A stretch of 32,091 bases of DNA from Rhizaria sp. SCN 62-66 (Eukaryota > Rhizaria, unplaced), in assembly GCA_001724265.1 (NCBI GenBank), contig MEDY01000346.1, forward strand, positions 1 to 32,091, written 5' to 3'. The position numbers and the translations under genes were made by a program. How positions within the stretch are numbered: position 1 is the first letter of the stretch; every line of letters begins with the position of its first letter. Shown piece by piece: positions 1 to 10,200 of this stretch. The notes below the pieces were generated by a model. That model did no database searches. It worked only from the letters and a program-made list of their open reading frames with translations, and was not told the DNA's origin.

Positions 1-294
1 GAGAAGAGAGAAATGGGCGGCTTTTGAAAAAGGTGCATGAGGCTATTGAAATCGATGGGTTGGTGAGGGGTTTTTGTGTTGTAAAACGGTGTCTTGAAAG
101 CCGCATTTTCTATTACTGACTCTAGATCAAGTCGTTTTGATGCTTGAATACATCAACACGTTTCGAGCTAAGTGTGAATATGGTTCCTCGTGTGAATCTA
201 AAAGTGCTGTATTCGCTCTTCTTACGACATCATACTTGATATTGTTTAAGAAACTAATATAAACATAATCGATATACAGTCAAGTTAAAATGGT
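1..294. other. AT-rich spacer downstream of P1
   Basis: This stretch lies 3' of the P1 stop codon (P1 runs on the minus strand). It is AT-rich compared with the gene. I see no open frame, hairpin or canonical AATAAA signal that I could defend. It probably holds the P1 3' untranslated region and the flank of a neighbour outside the window. Confidence 0.5.
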
Positions 295-3200
295 TTAAAT
301 GTGCACTATCTCGCGCTTCGGCACACTCTTCTGCTGCTGACGCGGCTGGTGTTGCTGCGCCTGCGCCCCAGTGTTGTTGGTGCTGCTGCCGGCGCTGTAG
401 TACCGGTCGAGCCCGAAGAAACGGCCCAGGTTGAACCAACCCCAGAGTAGTCCGCGGCTGGCCTTTGCTCTGGCTGCGGCCACGTCCGCAAGCGCCGCCG
501 CGCCGCCAGACGCAGCAAGCGCAGGCGCGGATTCAGTCGCAGTGGCCGCGGCCGCGGTGGGCACAGTGACGTTGTCAACACCGGCAGCTGTGGGAGCTGA
601 CGCAATGCCGTCGAGAGACAGCGGCGCCGCCACCGCGTTACTGCCGCCGCTGCTGTTGCTGTTGTTGCTGGCGTTGGAGCTCGTGTGGCTGGCGGTGGGG
701 TGGGGCAGCGGGGCCACGAGGGGCGGCACGTGGAAGCCGGCGACCGCGGCCGACGTCGACACGGGGGGCGGCGGCGGCAGCGGGATCGGGTCGGACACGC
801 GCGGAGCAGCGGCCCCAGACGCGAAGTGACCGTGGGCGGCCGCACCGTCGTAGTGGTAGCCGTGCGCAGCGTAGTGACCGTGGGGGTCGTAGTGGTGACC
901 GTGGGCCTCAGCCATCGCCAGCGCCACGGCAACGCGCTCCTGTCGCTGAAGCGCGGCGGCCTCGACCTCCGCGGCCGCCGCCACGGCCTCAACCCTGCGG
1001 CGGCGCGCCTCGGCGACGCGCCACTCGCCCGCGAGCGCGTCCAGCGCCAGCGCGTTGCGGCGCAGCGCCGACACGGCGTCCACGGCCGCCAGGCGCAGCA
1101 GCGAGCGCTCCAGCGTCAGCGCGCCGGCCGTGTCCGCAGTGGACGCTGCCGCCGCGGTGGTCGCCGTCGGCGTCAGCGAGCGCGTGGGCGGGGAGATGGC
1201 GAGGGCGGCGGCCAGGTCGTCGGCCTCGAGCTGCCTGAGGTAGCCGCCGCTCGCGCTGCCGCTGCCGCCGCTGTGAACGCTGCTCGCGTTCGCCAAGCTG
1301 GGGTCAGTCAGCGCCGGGACACTGCTGCTGGCGTTGTTGGCGAGAGCACCCGCACGCGCCTTCTGCTGCTGCCGCTGCTGCTGCTGCTGAGACTGCGACG
1401 GGGATTGTTGGTCGGAATCGCCAGTAGAGCCGACAAGCGCAGCCAGCGACATGGACAGAGCGCCCGCCATTGCCTGCGCCAGAGTGAAGTCCTCCTCGTC
1501 CTCCTCTTCCGGCTCCTCCTGTCCGGCCAGGGACTTCGACTTAGCGTGTTTGGGGTCGGGGAAGAGCAGGGGCAGCCACGCAGGGGGCGCGAGCGCGGGG
1601 GCCAACGCCGCGGCGACCTCGGTCAGCAGCGACGGGGGCACGCACAACACGGCCAGCGCCGACGGCGACGCGTCGCTGTCGTCGGTCTCATCAGCCGCAC
1701 TCGCAGTGCACGCGTCAGAGTTGTTGGGGAGCGAGTCGGAGCGGGAGTCGTCGATGGTCCACCGCAGGAAGCGCGCCTGCGCGGTGGCCGCGGCCTCGGC
1801 CTCAGCGCCCGCCTCAGCGGCCTCCAGCTCGCCGCTCGGCTGCGGGCCGCGCGACTGCAGGCGGCGCGAGCTGCTCGTGGCGTCGATGTCGGCGACGACG
1901 TGGCGCATGCGGGACATAAACCCCGCCAGCTCGCCGACACTCCCCGCGGCCGCAGCGCTTGGGGTCGCCGCAGCGGCGGCGGTGGCGGCGGCGGCGGCGG
2001 AGCTGGCCTCGAGGCCAAGGGCGTGCGCGACGAGCGCGTGCACGCCGGACTCCGCGGCCGTGGCGAGCGTCGACTGTGTCACGGCAGCGTGCAGCGGCTG
2101 CGCCTCGACGCCAGCCGAGTGCCCGTGAGCGCGGCCGTGGCTGGTACGGCTCCCAGCAGCGGGGTACCAAGGGAGCAGCGTCTGCGCCAACGCACTGTTG
2201 TGCCTCGCCGCACTCCCGCCCGACTCTGCGGCAGCGGCGGAGGCGGCAGCGGCAGCGCGCTGCGCCTCAGTCATGATCGCGGTGACGACGTCGGCAGCGG
2301 CGGCGGCGATCTGCTTAGCCCGCTCCTCGCCCTGCGCCTCGCCAGCGGCACTCGCGCCGAAGACGGAGCTGTGGGACGCGAAAGAGCGCGGCGCAGCGGC
2401 AGAGGCGGCGGCGGAGGACGCGGCGGAGGCGGCGAGCGCGCGGCCTGCGGAGGCCAGGAGGGCGAGCGAGGCGGGCAGCCATGAAGACGGCGACGCTGCG
2501 AGTGCGGCCGCGGTCGACACGCCCGTCTCAGCGCCAGCGGCGCCAGCAGCGTTGTGAGACGCGACAGCGAGTTGAGATGCAGCGATCAAGCTGCTGCTGG
2601 ACAAGGGTGAGACGACGCCCTCAACGGCGTGAGAGCCAGTCGCCTCTGCATCAGCCGCCAAAGAAAGGGGCGCAGCGCCGGCAACGATACCAGACTGTGC
2701 AGAGCTCGCGTTACCGTCAACGCTCGCGCCCGCGTTGTGGCGGCGGGAGTTGAGAAGTGAAGCGACTGAAGCGGGGACGGCGGAAGAGATTGGATCGTTC
2801 TCATCGTATTCGTCGTCGTCGTAGCCGGCGCCGTAACCAACGCCAAAGCCAGAGCCGAAGCCAGTGTTAGCGCCGGAGACGGAGTCAAAGCCGTTGCTGT
2901 ACGACGCGCTGCTGCCGAAGACGCCGTCGCCAGCAAGGGCGTTGCTGTCGGCGTCGTTGTTGTCGTTGCTGGTATTCCCTGCAAGAGGAACAGCTTCAGC
3001 AGGAGCAGAAGCAGCAGCATCAACAGCAGAGCTGTCAAAAGCCACGGCATGATGCACTGCGTCAGGCTGCAGCTGCAACTGCAACTGCGACTCAGACTGT
3101 GGCTGTGGCTGGGACTCCAGGTGAGACTGGGCCTGCAGCGCGTGGGACTGAAGCAGCGCCGCAGTCGTCGCCTCGAGCCGGCAGTACAGCGCCCAGAGAC

Positions 3201-6200
3201 GCTGCACAGTCACGCCAACGCCAGCGCCCGCGTTCACCACAGAGGTCGTCGTCGTCGTCGTCGTTGTCATCGTCATCACGGTGCCCGCCGCCACGCCCGC
3301 GGGCGCAACGCCCGCCGCAGCGGCCGCGGCGGCCGAGTTGGAGGCGTGCGTGAGCGCGGCGGTGACCGTGGCCCACAGCGAGCGCGCGAGCACGCGCCGG
3401 TCCGCGGCCGCGGCGGCGAGCGCGCGGCGCAGGCGCGCGTTCTCGGCCTCAGTCGCCGCGTCGGACGCAGGCGCGGGCGCGGCGGCGGCGGCGGCGGCGG
3501 CGACGGAGGCGCGGGCGTGGTAGTGCGCGTGCGACATCGAGTAAGCCTGGGCCGGGGCCTGGGACTGTGTCTGCAACTGCGACTGGGAGAGCGTGTGGTT
3601 GTGGGCGGGCAGCGGCAGCACGGGGATGGAGAGCGCGCGCGAGTGGTCCAGCGGGCCGAATATCGAGTCGGCCAGAGCCTCCTCGCTGTCCTCGTCATCG
3701 TCGGCCTCCTCGGCGTCATCGTCGTCGTCGTCGCTCGCGTCGCGGTCGTCGTCGCGCGCGTCCTCGTCCTCGTCGTCGTGCTCGCTGGAGCCGGCAGGGT
3801 ACCCTGCAACGCCGCCGTCGTCGCCGGAGTGGTTGCGCGCGGCCGCAGCGTCGGCGGAGGTGTGGGGAATCGGGGAGCGCTTGCGCGCGAGGCGCGGGGT
3901 CAGGCCCGAGGCCGCCGACGACAGCGACGACGATGACGACTGCGCCATCTTGTTTCGCGCGTTGTTGTTTTGGCTGTTGGCGCGCGAGTGAGCGTCCGGG
4001 TTCTTGTCGTTGTTCGCGATCGAAAGGTCGACGTCAACCAGGTTGCCGTCTTCCTCTTCCTCATCGTTAGCGTCGCGCGCTCCACTACTATTCTCATTCG
4101 CAACAACATGTACACCACTTGCATGAGCAGTATCAGGCTTGATACCGTGTTGCTGATGCTCTTCGTAGTCGCGATCACTACTCTCCTTGCGGTAGTCGTT
4201 GCTGCCGTCCGTGGCGCCCGAGTCGCCGTCCTCGCCCTCCTCGGCAACAGAGCCGACAAGCGCGGACATAAAGCTCAGCCCCCTCGCAATGGCGCCGGAA
4301 TGCGCCCCGTGAACGTGGGCATGGGCGCCGGCAGAGAGGCTCTTGCGCGCCGCCAAAGCGTCCGCCGACGTCGCCGCAGCTGTGGCCGCCGTGGTCGCCG
4401 ACACCGACGCCGCCTCGGCCGCAGCGGCCGCAGACGCGGTGCCTGCCAGCGAAGAAGATGCGGCGGCGTTGGTGTGCGCCGCGGCGGTCACCAAAAGACC
4501 GGTGATCTGGCGCAACCGACCAGCGAACGCACGCAAGAAGCGTGCGTGCTTCTTGCTGTTGCTGACGCTAGCGCTCAGCCTGGCGCTCTTCTTGGGTTTC
4601 AAACTCATGCCAGCGTCGCTCTCATTGTTGCCATCAGTCTTGTTCTCCGTCTCAGCGTCAGCCTCAGCCTCAGCCTCGGCTTCAGCCTCAGCCTTCGCGT
4701 GGGCGCTCGCGGCCGCCGCCGCCTCCGTCGCGGCCGCGGCCGCCTCGACCATCACTGCGGCGACGTGCGCAACCGCGGCCGACACCTGCCCCAGCGCCCG
4801 CCGCCGGCGCTCATCCGTCTCCTCGGCCTCGCGCACCACGGCGGCCAGCGCGCGCACCTCGAGCCGCGCCGCCGCGCCCGCCTCGGCCTCCTGCTCGGCA
4901 CGCGTGCGCTCCCAGTCGCCGCGCTTGCGCGCCGCGGCCGTCTCCTCGCGCGCGGCGGCCGCGGCGGCCTCGGCGGCGCGCGCGCGGGCCAGCAACGCCG
5001 TCGAATCGCGCTGGTGCGCGGAGAGCGCCTTGGTAAAGTCCTCGGCCGCGTCGGCCGCCGCCGAGTCGAGCCGCACCGAGAGCGAGGAGACCTGCGCCGC
5101 CAGCTCGTCCGCGCGGTCCTCGGCCAGCAGCAGCGCCGTGCGCAGCGACGCGGCGACCGTGCGCTCGTGCGCGAGAGCGGCGGCGGCCTCGCTCTCGCTC
5201 ATGCCGCCGGCGTTCGCGTCAGCGCTCTCGGCAGGGTGGTTGAAGTGCCCTGATCCGTGCTGCGCAGTCGAAGGCGAGATCATGCTCTTCGCGCTCGCGC
5301 TCGAGGTCGAGCCCGCGTTCGTGGTGCTCGACGCAGAGGCCGTGTGTGTGAGCGAGAGCGCGAGGCGGCGCGAGGCGTGCGACTGCGTGCCGAGGGGCGC
5401 GAGGAATACCCCGTCGTCGTCGTCCTCCTCGTCGTCCTCGCCGATGCCGACATCCAGCCCGCCCGCGGCGGCACCCGCAGCGTCGCCCGTCCCCCCGCCC
5501 GCAGAGTCCGCGTGGGCTGCACCGCCGACGAGCGTGCCGCCGCGCGACAGCGGAAGATATTGGTCCGCGAACGAGGGCCGCGCGCTGCGGAACGCGAGTG
5601 CGGGCGAGCCCGACGCGGCCTCGGCGGCGACGGCCGCGGCGGCCGCGGCGGAGGCGGCGACGGCCGTGGTCGCGGACAGCGACGCCGCCTGCGCCTGTGC
5701 GAGCGCGGCCTTGAGTGTGGCGACCTCGCGCTCCAGCAGCGCAACCTGTGCGGCGGCGGCCGTCGTCGACGTCGCCGACGACGCGGCAGACGCGCTAGTT
5801 GCAGTCGCGGTGACGCTGCTGCTGCCGATGTTGCTACCGCGGTGGTGCGAGTAGCGCGATGGCTGCGCGGGGCCGTAGCGGTCGTGCGCGTCCTTCGCGG
5901 CAGCGCCAGCGCGGGCGTGGAGCCTGCCACTGACAGCGGCAGCACCAGCGTGGGTGCGACGGTATCCTGAGGAGGTGGTCTTCTCCTCGACGTCGCGAGC
6001 GTCAGCGTCGTCGCCGACGTCGTCCGCGTGCGAGTACGAGTCGTTCACATTGCCGTGCGCATAGTGGTGCGAATCGTTTTGTGAATCGTGCGAGTCCCCG
6101 GGGTCACCGTGCTGGTGCTGCGCGAGCGCCTGCATGAGGCGCTGCGCCTGGAACGACGCGAGCGGGCTCGGCGACAGCGGGCCCGCGGAAGCGGCCGCGG

Positions 6201-6514
6201 CGCCGGGGTCCGTGTGGAGCCCGCGGTATGCGCCGTTGTCGTTGCCGCCGTAAGTGTCGTGTTCGGCGTAGTAGTTGGAGTGTTCATGGGCGGAGGCGGG
6301 GGCGGGGAGAGACACGCCGTACTTGGCCTCACGGTAGCGGCGAAGCTAAACAAAAACAATTTCAATAGGCACAAAATCAAACACGTGGTGTGGTAAGAGA
6401 GAGAAATTTGATTGATGGTCACGTTACGAGCAGACAGAGCATCATATCGGTGAAGGGGCAACGAAGACGTACCTGCTCACGGCCCTGGGCGATGAGAGCC
6501 TGTCGATCGCTCAT
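295..6514 (-). CDS. P1: giant Ala-rich coiled-coil protein with golgin/AKAP450-like N-terminal motif
   Basis: Two exons: 6514-6473 (14 codons) and 6345-295, giving about 2030 aa and ending in TAA. The ATG start at 6514 is preferred because exon 1 joins exon 2 in phase 0 across a GTACGT...TTTAG intron; the long frame alone has only a GTG at 6315. Residues 12-23 read GREQLRRYREAK. This resembles the short basic amphipathic N-terminal motif (G-x2-L-x2-[FY]-R-x-[RA]-K) known in golgins and AKAP450/pericentrin-type proteins. Coiled-coil segments fall near 210-255, 400-560 (the longest), 980-1020 and 1760-1825. An Asp/Glu-rich block lies near 870-905 and a His/Tyr/Gly-rich repeat near 1826-1853. 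An aromatic hydrophobic segment (GLLWGWFNLGRFFGL) lies near 1979-1993. The rest is Ala, Ser, Gln and Asn low complexity. A scaffold role at Golgi or centrosome is inference only. Confidence 0.85.
6346..6472 (-). other. Intron in P1 (GT-AG, 127 nt)
   Basis: On the minus strand the donor is CAG|GTACGT and the acceptor is TTTAG|CTT. It is phase 0. Removing it joins exon 1, with an ATG, to the long frame and restores a continuous basic helix across the junction. It is AT-rich compared with the flanking exons. Confidence 0.85.
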
Positions 6515-7212
6515 AGCGACTGATAATGACACTGAAACGTGTCTTGGTCCCGTTCTAACAGTAAAACCAAGGTGCTCACCCTGTCTTAAATCGCTTACAG
6601 AAAGGACGAAGCTACATAGGAAGTACGAAGAGCAAGAGGTGGCGAAAGAGGGATGGCGTGAGCGGGCTCAAAGACAAGATAAGACAATTGTCTAAACAGA
6701 GGGATAACAGCGGAATCAAGACATCTAATAACAGGATTGTGATAAAGTTGTAGTATTAATACTTGCTGTAAATGGGTGTTCGAACTGGTCGAGTCCTAAA
6801 GGGAGTATTTTATGATAGATCTGACGCCCACATCGGCCACCTCAGCAAACGGAGATGCGACGGCGCACCGGTCAAATTGCTATCAGAAGTGACTGCGCAC
6901 TACGCATGAAAACTATACAAATATTAACAACTATTTTGAACAAAATACGCACATGGTTTTTCTTGGATCGAGTTATTATTGCAATGGAATACGACTAGAG
7001 TTTGTAATCATTCAAAGACTCGAATCCGCAACTGTTACACAGTCACTTAGTATTCAATAGAAGCTCGTTCAAGTTTATAAACATCGAATTCAAACAAACT
7101 ATGTATTAAATGGTGTGTGTCTTTAGGAAATTACTCGTATGAAATCTTAATTGTCGGCTTCATCTCACGTTCTGTTGCACTTGGGCTTAAGTGATAAATA
7201 GTTACAAAATCG
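6515..7212. other. AT-rich spacer between P2 stop and P1 start
   Basis: About 700 bases lie between the 3' end of P2 and the start of P1, both on the minus strand. It must carry the P1 promoter and the P2 3' untranslated region. The composition is AT-rich. I see no supported gene, tRNA or conserved box. Confidence 0.5.
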
Positions 7213-10200
7213 TTACACAATCGCTCCAGCAGCCGAGGCCTGCCTGTTCAGGCCGCTCCCCGCGCCGGCCATCCCCAACGGCGGCCGGCCCGCGCCCGCC
7301 GTCCCGCCAGCAACTGCCACAGGCGTGGCCGCTGCCGAGGACTGCGGCGTGGTAGCCATGGCCCTGAGTTCCCTGCTCATCGTCAGGATCACTGAGCCGC
7401 GCCGTCCCCCGGCCCCTGTGACGACGGGCCCGCCCAGGCCGGAAGACCCGGCTCCGGCGCCGTGGTGGCCCGCGACCGCCACACCGCCAGTCGCGTTGCT
7501 GCCCGCGACCGCGGTGACGGCCGCGAAGCCCGCCGCGGCCGCAGCGGCCGTGGCCGCCGCCGCCGCAGCCGCGGCCGCGGCAGAAGCCGTGGCGGAGGAA
7601 GCAGTGGCGGTGGCACCGGCGGCAGCAGAGGCGTCATCGACACTACGCGACGCAAACTGGTGCGGCACCGCCGACGACGACGGCACGCGCTGCAACACAA
7701 GCGAGCCGCGCTTGCTGACGACCGCGCCCTCTCCCCCGGCCGCAGCAGCGGTGCCGAGCCCCGGCGTGCCCGCGGGCAGCAACAGGCCCGGCGTGCCGGG
7801 GGTGCGCGTCTGCCTGCGCGCGCGCATGGCGAGCGCCTTGGGGATGGGGAAGCCCCACTCGTCGACCTCGTAGGCTGCCGCGGCGGGGCCCGTCAGCAGC
7901 GGCGGCGCGGTTGGCTGCGCCGTGCCGCGGGACGTCGGCCGCGACAGCGACGCCGAGGAGGAGGACGCCGCGCTGCTGGGCGCCAGAGTGCTCCCGGGTG
8001 CGAAGCCAAAGCCCGCGGCGATGCTCGAGGTCCCGTTGGCGCCGGCGGCGTGGCTGTGGCTCTGGAGGAGGCCGAGACTGCCGCTGGCGCGCACGCTGCC
8101 GCGGCTATTGCCGCGGCTGTTGCCTCGGCTCGCCGGCGCGGCTGCAGTAGTGGCGGCGCTGCTCGCATGGCTGCTGCTGCTGTTGCCAGGGTGAGCACCG
8201 GCGTGGGCGCTCGCGTGCGGGTGTGATTGCGGTGTGGAAGAGCTCTGGGGCAAGTGCCACATTGCGTGTGCCCTCGCAAGTCCGCTAACGCCAGCCCCAG
8301 CGGCCGGAGCAGCTGGCGCCGATGGGTGCGCGGCGGCGTGGGTCTGGTTCTCGCGCGGAGACCGCGGACGGTAGAGCTCGTTCCCACCGCGACTGTCGTC
8401 GGGGCGCGAGCGCGAGCGTGACCGTGAGTCGGACCCTGAGCCTGAGTCGGAGCGCGACTGCGAGCGCGACCGCGAGTGCGAGCGCTCGTGGTCGGTGTCC
8501 TGGCTGCTCCGCCGCCTCGCGCTGCGGCCGTGGCCGTGCCGGCCCCTGCGGTGGCCGTGGGCGGCGTTCGCGGCGACCGTCGCGCGCGCCGCACGCTCCC
8601 CCGCCGCCGTCGCCGCCGCCGTCGCCGCGGCGGCAGCGGAGGTCAGCGCCGCGACCATGGCCCGCAGCTCCGTCACCTCGTGCTCAAGCTTGACGATCGA
8701 GCCGCGGCGCGCCGCCGTCACCGCCGTCACCGCGCCGCCGCCGCCGCTCGGTGCGGCGTCGCCCGCAGTGGGCGACTGCGCGAAGGGGCCGTGCGCAGCG
8801 TGGCCGTGCGCGCCGGCTGCGGGCGTGCAGGCGGAGCCCGCGGGGGAGAGCGCGCCGTTAGCGGGGCTCTGCACTCCGCCGATCACGGGATACAAGTGGC
8901 GCGGACTCATGCTGCCGGCGCGCGCGAGCGAGTGGCCGTGCGCAGCGCTGGTGGCAGAGTGACCGTGAGCGACTGCAGCAGAGGCGGCCCATGCGGGGGA
9001 CCAGGACTCGTCGACGCCGCCTGTGGCCGCGGCCAGCACAGCGGCCGCCATCGGGTCTGCCGCGGCAGCGTCGCCCTCAGCGCCAGCGCCGGTCTGGGCG
9101 TGCGTGAGCGCGTTGTACTGGCGCTGCGCCATCAGCATCTGCTGCTGCTTCGAGGCCAGCGAGAGCGAGTTCGACAGCGCCTGCGCCTGTGCGCGCATGA
9201 TGAGCCCGCTCGCGCCGCCCGCCCCGACGCCGGCACCGGCGCCCGCGCTCGTGCCGGGCCTCATCGCGCCTGATGCAGCTGCATCGCCGCCGAGCTCGTG
9301 CGCGCCGTCCGCGGCGCCGGGGCCGCCGGCGTCCGCGAGCCCCAGCCCGGCGACGGGCAGCGGGCCCGCGGTCGCGGCCTCGGCCGTGGCCGCCGAGTGC
9401 AGCGGCAGCAGCAGCGCGAAGTCGCCCGTCGCGGCCAGACTGCCCAGCACGCTCGCGCCCGCTGTGTCACCCGTGACGGCGACTGCGGCGGCATTGAGCG
9501 CGAGCGCGGAGGAGGCCGCATCGACCGCGGGGCCGCGGGATGACAGCAGCTGCCCGTTGAGCTGTTGCTGCTGGAGCGGCTGGTGGGATTGATGCGGCAG
9601 CTGCAGTTGCTGCTGGGAAAGAGCGGGAAGCATCGCGGGTGGGACGGTACCGCCGTTGTGGCCGTGGCTGGCGGCGTTCATCGCGGCCGCCGTTGCAGCG
9701 GCGGAAGCAAGCGACGCGAAGTTGCTACTGCTGCTCGCCGCGGCCGCGAACGCCGCCAAGCCAGCCGCGCCGGGAATTCCTCCGTGTGCGCCGTGTGCGC
9801 CGTGTGTGCCATGCGCAGCACCAGCGCCAGCGCCAATGGCCGAGCCGGCGGAGGTAAGCGTGGAGCGCCGGCCGACGCCCGCGGCGACGCCCGGGACCGG
9901 CACGGCGGACGTGGAGGCAGAGGCGGCCGCGACGCCCGCGCGGAAGGCGGCCTCGGCCAGCGCGGCCAGCTGCGGCTGCAGCAGCGTCGCCGCCGCGGAC
10001 GCTACCGCCACAACGGCCGCCGGCGGGGGCAGCGCGCCCACATCCACGTCAGTGTTCATGTTGTTAGCGTTCACGCTGTTGTTGTTACCGTCGGTGATCA
10101 TGACATCGACGCCCCAGCGCTCCTCGGCGGCGCGCCGCAGCCGCTCGCGGTCGCCCACGGCGGCGGCGTCGCCCCACACGCGCTCCACGGCGGCCGCCAG

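Noticed and set aside
6313-6315. GTG at 6315 as the P1 start
   Set aside because: The frame continues upstream to a TTTAG acceptor at 6345, and a spliced ATG exon gives a better start.
7005-7050. Possible tRNA T-loop (CGAATCC)
   Set aside because: No flanking stem and no matching acceptor, D or anticodon arms.
8385-8498. Calling P2 an SR splicing factor
   Set aside because: An RS stretch alone, without an RNA-recognition motif, is not enough.
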